Source of the DNA: Luminiphilus sp.
Lineage (GTDB): Bacteria; Pseudomonadota; Gammaproteobacteria; Pseudomonadales; Halieaceae
Direction of reading: 5' to 3'
Length of the DNA: 5,812 bases
Assembly: GCA_024638905.1 (NCBI GenBank)
Contig: JAHEJH010000150.1
Span: forward strand, 1 to 5,812
The position numbers were made by a program, and so were the translations under genes. Shown piece by piece: positions 1 to 5,812 of this stretch (within the stretch, counting starts at the first letter, position 1; the number at the start of each line of letters is the position of its first letter). The notes under the pieces are model-generated. The model searched no databases, was not told the DNA's origin, and saw only the letters and a program-made list of their open reading frames with translations.

Positions 1-1
1 T

Positions 2-562
2 GCGGAGGTCGCGCCCGACGCGCCGGTCATCTTCATCGATACCGGTTTTCACTTTGATGAAACGCTGGCCTATCGGGACGAGCTGGTAAGTCACCTGGGC
101 CTTGTCAACGTGAGGACTGTAGGCTTGGACCCTTTGTCGGAGAAGCGCTCCGATCCGGCTCGAGATCTGTACTTAAAAGACCCCGATGCCTGTTGTCAGC
201 TTCGAAAAGTGAAGGTGCTCGATCATGCCTTAAGGAGTTGTGACGGCTGGATCTCCGGACAAAAACGTTACCAGAGCCATGAGCGCTCAAAGATTGACCG
301 GGTGGAGTGGGACAGCGCCCGCGGCAAATGGAAATTCAATCCCCTGGCCGACTGGGATACGGCCGACCTCGTGACCTATCAGACGCAACACAAAATGCCG
401 GCTCATCCATTGGCTTCTGCCGGCTATCTGTCTGTCGGCTGTTCGCCGTGTACGACACCTGTGACGGTTGGAGAGGAACCACGCGCTGGTAGGTGGAGAC
501 AGCACGAGAAACTCGAGTGCGGCCTGCACCGTCCCGCTGATGTGATCGTGGCAGCTGGCTGA
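2..562 (+). CDS. cysH: Adenylylsulfate (APS) reductase, CysH family, 5'-truncated
   Basis: This is the 3' part of a thioredoxin-dependent cytoplasmic reductase that turns APS into sulfite and AMP in cysteine biosynthesis. The reading frame is open from base 2 and 186 residues are visible; whole family members are about 240-270, so roughly 55-80 N-terminal residues lie off the left edge. Visible landmarks, numbered from base 2, are VIFIDTGFHFDET (9-21), a Cys-Cys pair in CCQLRKV (64-65), the substrate-loop-like WISGQKRYQ (83-91), GCSPCT (Cys147, Cys150), RAGRW (161-165) and the C-terminal ECGLH with catalytic Cys173. In this family the CC plus CxxC set binds a [4Fe-4S] cluster and marks APS reductases; PAPS-specific CysH lacks it. 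The GTG at 110 is an internal Val codon in the middle of the conserved domain, not a start. The stop overlaps the next gene's start. A dual APS/PAPS activity cannot be excluded. Confidence 0.93.
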   Translation, partial: AEVAPDAPVIFIDTGFHFDETLAYRDELVSHLGLVNVRTVGLDPLSEKRSDPARDLYLKDPDACCQLRKVKVLDHALRSCDGWISGQKRYQSHERSKIDRVEWDSARGKWKFNPLADWDTADLVTYQTQHKMPAHPLASAGYLSVGCSPCTTPVTVGEEPRAGRWRQHEKLECGLHRPADVIVAAG

Positions 563-954
563 TGACTGCTTTGATTCGCGTTAACCAAGAGGGTCAGTTT
601 TCTGAGATGACTGATGGTGACGCCGTTGCTAATGCGTTACCCGTCGGTGATGTCGCATCGCACGACCAAATAACCCAATTGCTCGATCAACCAATTGTGC
701 GGCTACAAGTTGATGGCTTCGCGGATGGGCGGGGTTTGAGTGTGGCCCGCCAGCTCAGACTGCTGGGTTTTGACGGTGTCATTGAAGTCATTGCGGATTT
801 ACTGCCAGATCAATTGCCGATGGCTACGGCTTCCGGCATCGATGCCATTTTGATTCGCTCGGAGCATGCCCTGCGTTGTGAGGAGAGCCAGTGGCGTCGG
901 AAGTCCGGAGATAAAAATCGTTTCAACTACCAGCGTTCAGTCGCCGGAGGGTGA
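562..954 (+). CDS. DUF934-family protein linked to sulfite/sulfate reduction
   Basis: This is a small soluble protein of 130 residues with no signal peptide or membrane segment. The diagnostic part is DGRGLSVARQLRLLGFDG (55-72) followed by an ADLLPDQL segment (78-85) and a GIDAI segment (92-96), the pattern of the DUF934 family, which in proteobacteria is normally encoded beside cysI or cysH. Its molecular role is not established; by context it may be an accessory or electron-delivery factor for sulfite or APS reduction. The ATG overlaps the cysH stop (ATGA), which implies translational coupling and fixes the start. No strong ribosome binding site precedes it. Members are usually about 150-170 residues, so this one is short. 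The Cys-Gly usually seen before the FDAF-like segment is Ser-Gly here, by my recollection of the family pattern. The C-terminal end FNYQRSV resembles the F-x-x-x-YQ tail of relatives, so the protein looks complete. Confidence 0.82.
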   Translation: MTALIRVNQEGQFSEMTDGDAVANALPVGDVASHDQITQLLDQPIVRLQVDGFADGRGLSVARQLRLLGFDGVIEVIADLLPDQLPMATASGIDAILIRSEHALRCEESQWRRKSGDKNRFNYQRSVAGG

Positions 955-996
955 CCTGTTGGCCGCTTAGTTGTGCGATGTTGCCGAATGGATCGC

Positions 997-1018
997 GCTC
1001 TCAGTAAGAGCCGCTTTT
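997..1018 (+). terminator. Weak candidate intrinsic terminator after the DUF934 gene
   Basis: GCTCT (997-1001) and AGAGC (1007-1011) form a perfect 5-bp stem around a 5-nt loop. Three bases (CGC) then lead into TTTT at 1015-1018. The stem is short and the T-run is only four bases, so this is a marginal terminator in the + direction. On the - strand the same hairpin has no T-run after it, so it would not obviously end the opposing operon. The rest of the 955-1022 gap holds nothing recognisable. Confidence 0.3.
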
Positions 1019-1022
1019 AACG

Positions 1023-2072
1023 TTAGCGCAGGCCCGCGTTAATGCTGTCCAGGAAGCGTGACCCGGGGCACAACTCTCGCTGATTCATGGTGTTCAAAGG
1101 CTTGGTCGCGGTTTGCAGCACATCGTGCAGCTCGTCGCTGTCGCGCTTGATGTAGAGCAGGCCAGTTAGAATGCGCTCTTCCTTGGCGTGGTATGCAATG
1201 GCGTCAAGCGCCGACTGTGCGTCTTCTATGTCGTACTCTTCGTTCACTTTCTGAAGACGCAGCACAGACCCGTCGTGCATGCAGACCTCGTGCACCACAC
1301 CCGCGTCGTAGCTGGTAGTGATCGCCTCTCGGCGGGGAATGAAGTCCACAGGCATGGCTTCGTTGTGCTCGCGGAAGCTCGCGTAGCTCTTGGTCGAGCC
1401 CTGATGGTTGTTGAAGGTCACGCAGGGCGAAATGACATCGAGCAGGGCGAACCCGCGATGACTGACCGCCGCTTTGATGAGTGGCACGAGTTGCGCCTTG
1501 TCGCCGGAGAAGCTCCGGCCAACGAAGGTTGCCCCGACCTCAATGCCCAGTCGTACCAGATCAATCGGCATGTAGGGGTTGATGTCGCCTTTCTTGCTGA
1601 CAGATTCGGTATCCATCGTCGCGGAGTCCTGGCCCTTGGTCAGCCCATAGCAGCCGTTGTTCTCAACGATATAGGTCATGTTCAGGTTGCGGCGCATCAC
1701 ATGGGCAAACTGCCCCATACCAATCGAGGCGGTATCGCCGTCGCCTGATACGCCGATGTAGATGAGATCACGGTTGGCGAGATTGGCGCCGGTGGCGACA
1801 GAGGGCATGCGCCCGTGCACGCTGTTAAAGCTGTGCGAGCCGCTGAGAAAGTAGGCGGGTGTTTTGGACGAGCAGCCGATGCCTGAGAGCTTCGCCACTC
1901 GATGGGGCTCAATCGACAGTTCAAAGCAGGCGTCGATAATGGCGGCACTGATGGAGTCGTGGCCACAGCCAGCGCAGAGGGTGGAGAGTCCCCCTTCGTA
2001 GTCGCGACGGGTGCAGCCGACCTCATTGGTACGTGCGTCAGGGTGCCGGAAAGCGGGTTTAGCGTAGGTCAT
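1023..2072 (-). CDS. korB: 2-oxoacid:acceptor oxidoreductase beta subunit (KorB-like)
   Basis: This is the thiamine-diphosphate-binding half of a 2-oxoacid:acceptor oxidoreductase, probably acting on 2-oxoglutarate in the cytoplasm. It decarboxylates the 2-oxoacid and passes electrons to its own [4Fe-4S] cluster. Cluster ligands are visible as Cys33 and Cys36 (LCAGCGH), Cys67 (GIGCSSK) and Cys217 (SPCVTFNN); this matches the four-Cys spacing of two-subunit archaeal enzymes, offset by about 21 residues. The ThDP/Mg motif is GDGDTASIG (110-118), followed by RRNLNMTYIVENNGCYGLT (127-145). There is no C-terminal ferredoxin domain. An N-terminal stretch of about 20 residues precedes the usual family start. 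At 349 residues it is slightly longer than typical KorB (about 280-350). A clean AAGGAG ribosome binding site (complement of 2081-2086) sits 8 nt before the ATG, and the ATG overlaps the alpha-subunit stop as ATGA. The 2-oxoglutarate assignment is inference; another 2-oxoacid is possible. Confidence 0.9.
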   Translation of the reverse strand: MTYAKPAFRHPDARTNEVGCTRRDYEGGLSTLCAGCGHDSISAAIIDACFELSIEPHRVAKLSGIGCSSKTPAYFLSGSHSFNSVHGRMPSVATGANLANRDLIYIGVSGDGDTASIGMGQFAHVMRRNLNMTYIVENNGCYGLTKGQDSATMDTESVSKKGDINPYMPIDLVRLGIEVGATFVGRSFSGDKAQLVPLIKAAVSHRGFALLDVISPCVTFNNHQGSTKSYASFREHNEAMPVDFIPRREAITTSYDAGVVHEVCMHDGSVLRLQKVNEEYDIEDAQSALDAIAYHAKEERILTGLLYIKRDSDELHDVLQTATKPLNTMNQRELCPGSRFLDSINAGLR

Positions 2073-3943
2073 GAAGCGAGCTCCTTTTCCTTCGGCACCA
2101 GCGGCGTGACATTGTTAATGCCCATTGCACCGCGTATCACGCTGGCAATTTTTCGGGCGGTCACGGGCAGGCCGTCGTACTCCACTACGGAAATCAGTTT
2201 GGCGTTGGCTTCTACATTGGTTTCATTGAGCAACAGGCGGCGCATCTGGCCGTCGCGATTCTGCTCGATGACAAAGATCCGATCATGCTCCTCGATAAAG
2301 TCCTCCACCTCTTGGGTGAAGGGGAAGGAGCGCAGCCGCAGCGTGTCGAGATGAATGCCTTCTTTTTCCAGCGTCTCGAGCGCCTCATAGGCGGGCGAGG
2401 CGGTCGTGCCGAAGAACAGCAGGGCGTCTTTGGTTGGCTCCGCCGCAGGCTTGATTTTGGCCTCGGGCACCAGTGATTTCGCAGTCTCGAATTTTTTCAG
2501 CAGTCGGTCCATGTTGCGAACATAGACATCACCGTCTTCGGTATAGGCAGCATATTCGTCCCGCGAGCTACCCCGCGTGAAGTAAGCCCCCTTTGTGGGG
2601 TGCGCGCCGGGGTAGGTCCGATAAGGGATCCCATCGCCGTCGACGTCGAGATATCGACCGAAACGCTCGGTCATCGCCTCAAGATCTTCACCGCTCAGTA
2701 CTTTGCCGCGGTCGTAGCGATAGCTGTCGTCGAACTCCAGCGGCGGCGACATCCACTCGTTCATGCCGAGATCAAGATCACTCATGATGATGATGGGGGT
2801 CTGCAGCCGTTCGGCCAGGTCAAACGCTTCCACCGTCATGCTGAAGCATTCTGCTGGCGTGGCCGGGAAGAACAGCACGTGTTTGGTATCGCCGTGCGAG
2901 GCATAAGCCGCCGCGAGGATGTCAGATTGCTGGGTGCGCGTGGGCATGCCGGTAGAGGGCCCGGCGCGCTGCACGTCGACCAGCACTGTGGGCACCTCGG
3001 CGAAATAGGCGAGGCCCAGAAACTCGCTCATGAGCGATACGCCCGGACCACTGGTGGCCGTGAACGCGCGGGCGCCGTTCCAGTTGGCGCCAATGACCAT
3101 GCCCATGGCGGAGAGTTCGTCTTCGGCTTGGACAATGGCGTAGTTCTTTTTGCCCGTACCCGGGTCGATGCGCAAGCGGCGGCAGTACTTTTCAAAGGCA
3201 TCCACCACCGACGTTGACGGGGTAATGGGATACCAGGCGGCAACGGTTGCGCCTGCGTAGACTGCGCCCAGCGCCGTTGCGGTGTTGCCGTCCATCAGGA
3301 TCTGGTCGAACTCCTGAATGTGCTTTGGCGTTTTTTCACCGGCTTTAAGGTGGATGCCAAGTGGGCACTCAAAGTGCGTAGAGGCATATTGGTGCCCCAT
3401 CTCCAGTGCATGAATATTGGGGGTGATGAGTTTTTCTTTACCCTTGAACTGCTCGCTGACTAGGTCTTTCAGGATCGCAAAATCAATATTGAGGAGTGCG
3501 GACAGCGCCCCCACGTAAATGACGTTCTTGAACAGCTGCCGTTGACGGGAGTCGGTGTATTCGCGCAGACACATCTCCGTCAGTGGAATGCCAAGATAAT
3601 GGATGTCGCGGCGCACGTGACGCAGGTCAAGCGGCTTGGTGGAGTCATAGAGCATGTAGCCGCCGGGCTCGACCTCACCGACGTCTTTCGCAAAGCTTTG
3701 GGGGTTCACGCTGACCATCATGTCGATGCCGCCGCGCCGTCCCAGATAGCCGTCCTGGCTGATGCGCACCTCGTACCAGGTGGGCAGCCCCTGAATATTC
3801 GAGGGGAAGATGTTTCTCGGGCTCACCGGAATGCCCATGCGGAAGATCGCCTTGGCGAACATGCCGTTGGCACTGGCAGAGCCCGTGCCGTTAACGTTGG
3901 CAAACTTGATGACGAAGTCGTTGATGGCTTCTTTTGGCTGCAT
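2069..3943 (-). CDS. korA: 2-oxoacid:acceptor oxidoreductase fused gamma-alpha subunit (KorA-like)
   Basis: This 624-residue protein partners the beta subunit. Residues 1 to about 190 form the gamma domain, with a Gly-rich start (NVNGTGSASANG, 17-27). From about 215 comes the alpha pyrimidine-binding domain with YPITPSTS (238-245), AEDELSAMGM (273-282), TSGPG (297-301) and RAGPSTGMPTRTQQSD (326-341). A transketolase C-terminal-like domain spans about 505-605. The YPITPST loop and GPSTGxPT motif are features of the KorA/OFOR group, in which they contribute to 2-oxoacid and CoA handling. The ATG at 3943 is preferred: it lies 2 nt after the upstream stop, follows AAGGCAGG (complement of 3950-3957) at 6 nt, and begins right at the conserved domain. 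A start at 4018 would add 25 residues that look like out-of-frame reading of the upstream gene's ferredoxin region. Length is normal for fused subunits (about 580-650). A 2-oxoglutarate substrate is likely, not proven. Confidence 0.92.
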   Translation of the reverse strand: MQPKEAINDFVIKFANVNGTGSASANGMFAKAIFRMGIPVSPRNIFPSNIQGLPTWYEVRISQDGYLGRRGGIDMMVSVNPQSFAKDVGEVEPGGYMLYDSTKPLDLRHVRRDIHYLGIPLTEMCLREYTDSRQRQLFKNVIYVGALSALLNIDFAILKDLVSEQFKGKEKLITPNIHALEMGHQYASTHFECPLGIHLKAGEKTPKHIQEFDQILMDGNTATALGAVYAGATVAAWYPITPSTSVVDAFEKYCRRLRIDPGTGKKNYAIVQAEDELSAMGMVIGANWNGARAFTATSGPGVSLMSEFLGLAYFAEVPTVLVDVQRAGPSTGMPTRTQQSDILAAAYASHGDTKHVLFFPATPAECFSMTVEAFDLAERLQTPIIIMSDLDLGMNEWMSPPLEFDDSYRYDRGKVLSGEDLEAMTERFGRYLDVDGDGIPYRTYPGAHPTKGAYFTRGSSRDEYAAYTEDGDVYVRNMDRLLKKFETAKSLVPEAKIKPAAEPTKDALLFFGTTASPAYEALETLEKEGIHLDTLRLRSFPFTQEVEDFIEEHDRIFVIEQNRDGQMRRLLLNETNVEANAKLISVVEYDGLPVTARKIASVIRGAMGINNVTPLVPKEKELAS

Positions 3944-3945
3944 CG

Positions 3946-5724
3946 TTAACCTGCCTTGGTCACCGAATAGAGGAAGCGCTGCATGTCCCAGGCGCCGGTG
4001 GGGCAGCGCTCGGCGCAAAGGCCGCAGTGCAGGCAGACATTTTCATCCTTCACCATCACGCGCTCGGTTTGTGCGAGCCGCTCTGACACATACAAATCCT
4101 GTGCTTCATCGCCGGCGGGCGCGCGCAATGAGCGTCGCATAACCGGCTCTTCGGCGTTGTCGATGAAGTTAATGCAGTCGGTGGGGCAGATATCGGTGCA
4201 TCCATCACATTCTATGCATTTGGCACCATCAAAAACCGTTTGCACGTCGCAGTTCAGGCAGCGTTCGGCTTCTCGGTAGGCGGTGTCGATATCGAAGCCC
4301 AGTTCCACCTCAACCTTGCGGTCTTTTAGCGCCACCTGTTTGTCGACGTGCGGCACTTTTTGGCGCAGGTCGATAGTCACCAGGTTGTCGTAGCTCCATT
4401 CGTGAACGCCCATTTTCTGGCTGAGCAGATTCACGCCCGGCGCTGGGCGCTGCTGTACAGACTTGCCCGACAGGAAGAGATCGATGGAGACCGCGGCCTG
4501 ATGGCCATGGGCCACTGCCGTAATAATGTTCTCAGGACCAAAGGCGGCGTCGCCACCAAAGAAGACCTTGGGATTACTGGACTGGAAAGACCGCTCATCG
4601 ACTTGCGGCATATCCCATTTGCCAAACTCAATACCGAGATTGCGCTCGATCCAGGGGAAGGCGTTGTCCTGACCAATGGCAATCAGCACTTCATCTGCCT
4701 CAAAGAACACTTCCTCGCCAGTGGGCACCAGACTGCGTTTGCCGCTGTCGTCGTAGACGACCTCGACCTGATCGAAGGTCATGCCCAGCAGCTTGCCGTC
4801 CTCATGAACGAAGGCCTTGGGCACGTGGTTATTGATAATTGGAATATCTTCGGCCTGGGCGTCTTCGATCTCCCAGGGGGAGGCCTTCATCTTGGCAAAC
4901 TCTGAGCGCACCACGACTTTGACATCCTCGCCACCGAGACGGCGGGCCGTTCTGCAGCAGTCCATGGCAGTGTTGCCGCCACCGAGTACCAATACACGCT
5001 TGCCAGTTTTATGAATGTGCTCGAAGGCGACCGAGCCGAGCCACTCGATGCCGATATGGATATTTTTTTCACAATCGGTGCGCCCTGGCAGATCGAGGTC
5101 GCTGCCTCGTGGTGCGCCGGTGCCCACAAACACTGCGTCGTAGCCCTTGTCCAACACGCCCTTTAGGCTGTCGACATAGGTTTCGAAATGGGTGGAGATG
5201 CCCATGTCGAGGATGTAATCAACCTCTTCATCCAAGACGACGGGGGGTAGCCGAAAAGAGGGGATCTGGCTGCGCATAAAACCGCCACCGGCCGGCTGGT
5301 CATCATAAAGGTCGAGCTGGTAGCCCAACGGTGCGAGATCTCTCGCTACTGTGAGCGAGGCCGGTCCGCCACCAATCAAAGCGATTTTCTTGCCGTTCTT
5401 GCGCTTCGGGATTTTGGGCAGGCGATCGACGATCGACTCTTTATTGTCTGCGGCAACCCGCTTCAGTCGGCAGATGGCAACCGGCTCTTCTTCAACTCTG
5501 CCGCGACGGCAGGCCGGTTCGCAGGGTCGATCGCAGGTGCGCCCCAGAATGCCTGGGAACACATTCGACTCCCAATTGACCATGTAGGCGTCGTCATAAC
5601 GCTCCTGGGCAATCAGCCGAATATATTCAGGAACAGGTGTATGCGCGGGACACGCGTACTGGCAATCGACGACCTTGTGGAAATACTCCGGGTCACGGAT
5701 ATCAGTTGGTTTCACTTCGCTCAC
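3946..5724 (-). CDS. GltD-like FAD/NAD(P)-binding iron-sulfur oxidoreductase with C-terminal ferredoxin domain
   Basis: This 592-residue flavoprotein probably moves electrons between the 2-oxoacid oxidoreductase and NAD(P). Residues 1-100 are the GltD-type Fe-S domain with Cys21, Cys25, then GRTCDRPCEPAC (Cys64, 68, 72) and Cys85. An FAD-binding Rossmann segment IALIGGGPASLTVA lies at 114-127, and the NAD(P)-binding Rossmann segment VLVLGGGNTAMDCC at 245-257. The closing FAD motif FFGGDAAFGPENIITAV spans 388-404. The C-terminus carries CLNC (489-492), a ferredoxin motif CIECDGCTDICP (503-514) and a second, CLHCGLCAERCP (564-575). It opens the operon, 2 nt ahead of the alpha-subunit gene. The start is a GTG at 5724 with only a weak GAG upstream; a GTG at 5715 (residue 4) is an alternative, and no other in-frame start exists upstream before a stop at 5794-5796. 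From memory, NADP-linked 2-oxoglutarate oxidoreductases of aromatic-degrading betaproteobacteria have a similar third subunit. The electron acceptor is inferred. Confidence 0.88.
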   Translation of the reverse strand: MSEVKPTDIRDPEYFHKVVDCQYACPAHTPVPEYIRLIAQERYDDAYMVNWESNVFPGILGRTCDRPCEPACRRGRVEEEPVAICRLKRVAADNKESIVDRLPKIPKRKNGKKIALIGGGPASLTVARDLAPLGYQLDLYDDQPAGGGFMRSQIPSFRLPPVVLDEEVDYILDMGISTHFETYVDSLKGVLDKGYDAVFVGTGAPRGSDLDLPGRTDCEKNIHIGIEWLGSVAFEHIHKTGKRVLVLGGGNTAMDCCRTARRLGGEDVKVVVRSEFAKMKASPWEIEDAQAEDIPIINNHVPKAFVHEDGKLLGMTFDQVEVVYDDSGKRSLVPTGEEVFFEADEVLIAIGQDNAFPWIERNLGIEFGKWDMPQVDERSFQSSNPKVFFGGDAAFGPENIITAVAHGHQAAVSIDLFLSGKSVQQRPAPGVNLLSQKMGVHEWSYDNLVTIDLRQKVPHVDKQVALKDRKVEVELGFDIDTAYREAERCLNCDVQTVFDGAKCIECDGCTDICPTDCINFIDNAEEPVMRRSLRAPAGDEAQDLYVSERLAQTERVMVKDENVCLHCGLCAERCPTGAWDMQRFLYSVTKAG

Positions 5725-5728
5725 TTTG

Positions 5729-5745
5729 CTCGGTCTTTGACCAAG
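5729..5745 (-). promoter_or_regulatory. Leader mRNA hairpin just before the GTG start of the operon
   Basis: In the transcript, CUUGGUC and GACCGAG pair as seven base pairs (one G-U wobble) around an AAA loop. The hairpin ends 4 nt before the GTG at 5724 and takes in the only Shine-Dalgarno-like bases (GAG). Such a structure could lower or gate translation of the first gene. A function is inference, since short hairpins occur by chance. Confidence 0.35.
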
Positions 5746-5770
5746 CCCCCCAAGTGATGAGTTTTTGTTT

Positions 5771-5797
5771 GTTCTATCTCTGTCTTTATTGTGTCAC
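5771..5797 (-). promoter_or_regulatory. Weak sigma70-like promoter candidate for the three-gene operon
   Basis: On the - strand, GTGACA (complement of 5792-5797; five of six matches to TTGACA) is followed after 15 bp by TAGAAC (complement of 5771-5776; four of six to TATAAT). The region between is AT-rich, as expected for a promoter, and lies about 47 bp before the GTG. The spacer is shorter than the ideal 17 bp, so this is only a candidate. No other obvious promoter is visible in the 88-bp leader. Confidence 0.25.
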
Positions 5798-5810
5798 CGT
5801 TTTTCGGTGA
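5794..5810. repeat. Inverted repeat TCACCG-N5-CGGTGA in the operon leader
   Basis: TCACCG (5794-5799) and CGGTGA (5805-5810) are perfect inverted halves separated by TTTTT. In + strand RNA the stem could gain a seventh G-U pair from bases 5793 and 5811. On the - strand the repeat overlaps the candidate -35 box, the usual place for a repressor operator. It could instead be the stem of a terminator of a neighbouring gene, but no T-run follows it on the - strand and the window ends too soon to judge the + strand. Confidence 0.4.
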
Positions 5811-5812
5811 TC

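Noticed and set aside
110..562. cysH starting at the GTG at 110
   Set aside because: The frame is open and clearly homologous upstream to base 2 (VIFIDTGFHFDE), so the gene is merely cut by the window edge.
1188..1748. 186-codon open frame on the + strand
   Set aside because: It lies wholly antisense to the conserved beta subunit, has no recognisable motif and is His/Arg/Val-rich, as expected of a shadow frame in GC-rich DNA.
2787..2802. ATGATGATGATGGGGG-like short triplet repeat
   Set aside because: On the coding strand it encodes the Ile-Ile-Ile-Met segment of a conserved alpha-subunit beta strand (PIIIMSD), so it is ordinary coding sequence.
2600..3217. 205-codon open frame on the + strand
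   Set aside because: It is antisense to the alpha subunit catalytic domain, and its composition and lack of motifs fit a shadow of the conserved gene.
3944..4018. Longer alpha subunit starting at 4018
   Set aside because: The added 25 residues overlap the conserved ferredoxin end of the flavoprotein gene in another frame and resemble no family N-terminus. The ATG at 3943 has a good RBS and begins at the conserved domain.
4348..4905. 185-codon open frame on the + strand
   Set aside because: It is antisense to the middle of the flavoprotein gene and has no family resemblance or convincing RBS.
5794..5812. Intrinsic terminator for a neighbouring gene
   Set aside because: The stem is good, but the - strand has no T-run after it and the + strand continuation is outside the window, so it is listed only as an inverted repeat.
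1..5812. Mobile elements, CRISPR, tRNA or rRNA genes
   Set aside because: No regularly spaced repeats, transposase or integrase motifs, terminal inverted repeats or tRNA-like folds were noticed, and nearly all of the window is taken up by the five genes.

Overview
The window carries five protein-coding genes on two convergent blocks and almost no non-coding DNA. The left block (1-954, + strand) belongs to assimilatory sulfate reduction. It holds the 3' part of a cysH-type gene whose cysteine pattern marks it as an iron-sulfur adenylylsulfate (APS) reductase. A short DUF934-family gene follows, joined to it by an ATGA stop/start overlap. The start of cysH, and probably cysI, lie off the left edge.

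The right block (5724-1023, - strand) is a complete, tightly packed three-gene operon. Read from right to left it encodes: a 592-residue GltD-like FAD/NAD(P)-binding iron-sulfur protein with an added ferredoxin-like C-terminus; a 624-residue fused gamma-alpha subunit of a 2-oxoacid:acceptor oxidoreductase; and a 349-residue thiamine-diphosphate and [4Fe-4S]-binding beta subunit. The first two genes are 2 nt apart and the last two overlap by 4 nt. The YPITPST and GPSTGMPT motifs place the alpha subunit in the KorA (2-oxoglutarate) type. The likely reaction is 2-oxoacid + CoA to acyl-CoA + CO2. Electrons would pass through beta-subunit and ferredoxin-like clusters to the flavoprotein, which has its own NAD(P)-type dinucleotide site. 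A nicotinamide-linked 2-oxoglutarate oxidoreductase is therefore plausible, but neither substrate nor acceptor is proven by sequence.

The 68-bp convergent gap (955-1022) holds one weak hairpin plus T-run. The 88-bp leader right of 5724 holds two inverted repeats and a weak promoter candidate ahead of a GTG start codon.

The organism is probably a proteobacterium with moderately high GC. The cysH-DUF934 pairing and the CysH style point to alpha- or gammaproteobacteria, and the KOR operon is of a kind I associate with aerobic or facultative proteobacteria; I cannot fix the taxon further. No tRNA, rRNA, CRISPR array, transposase or phage gene was seen.
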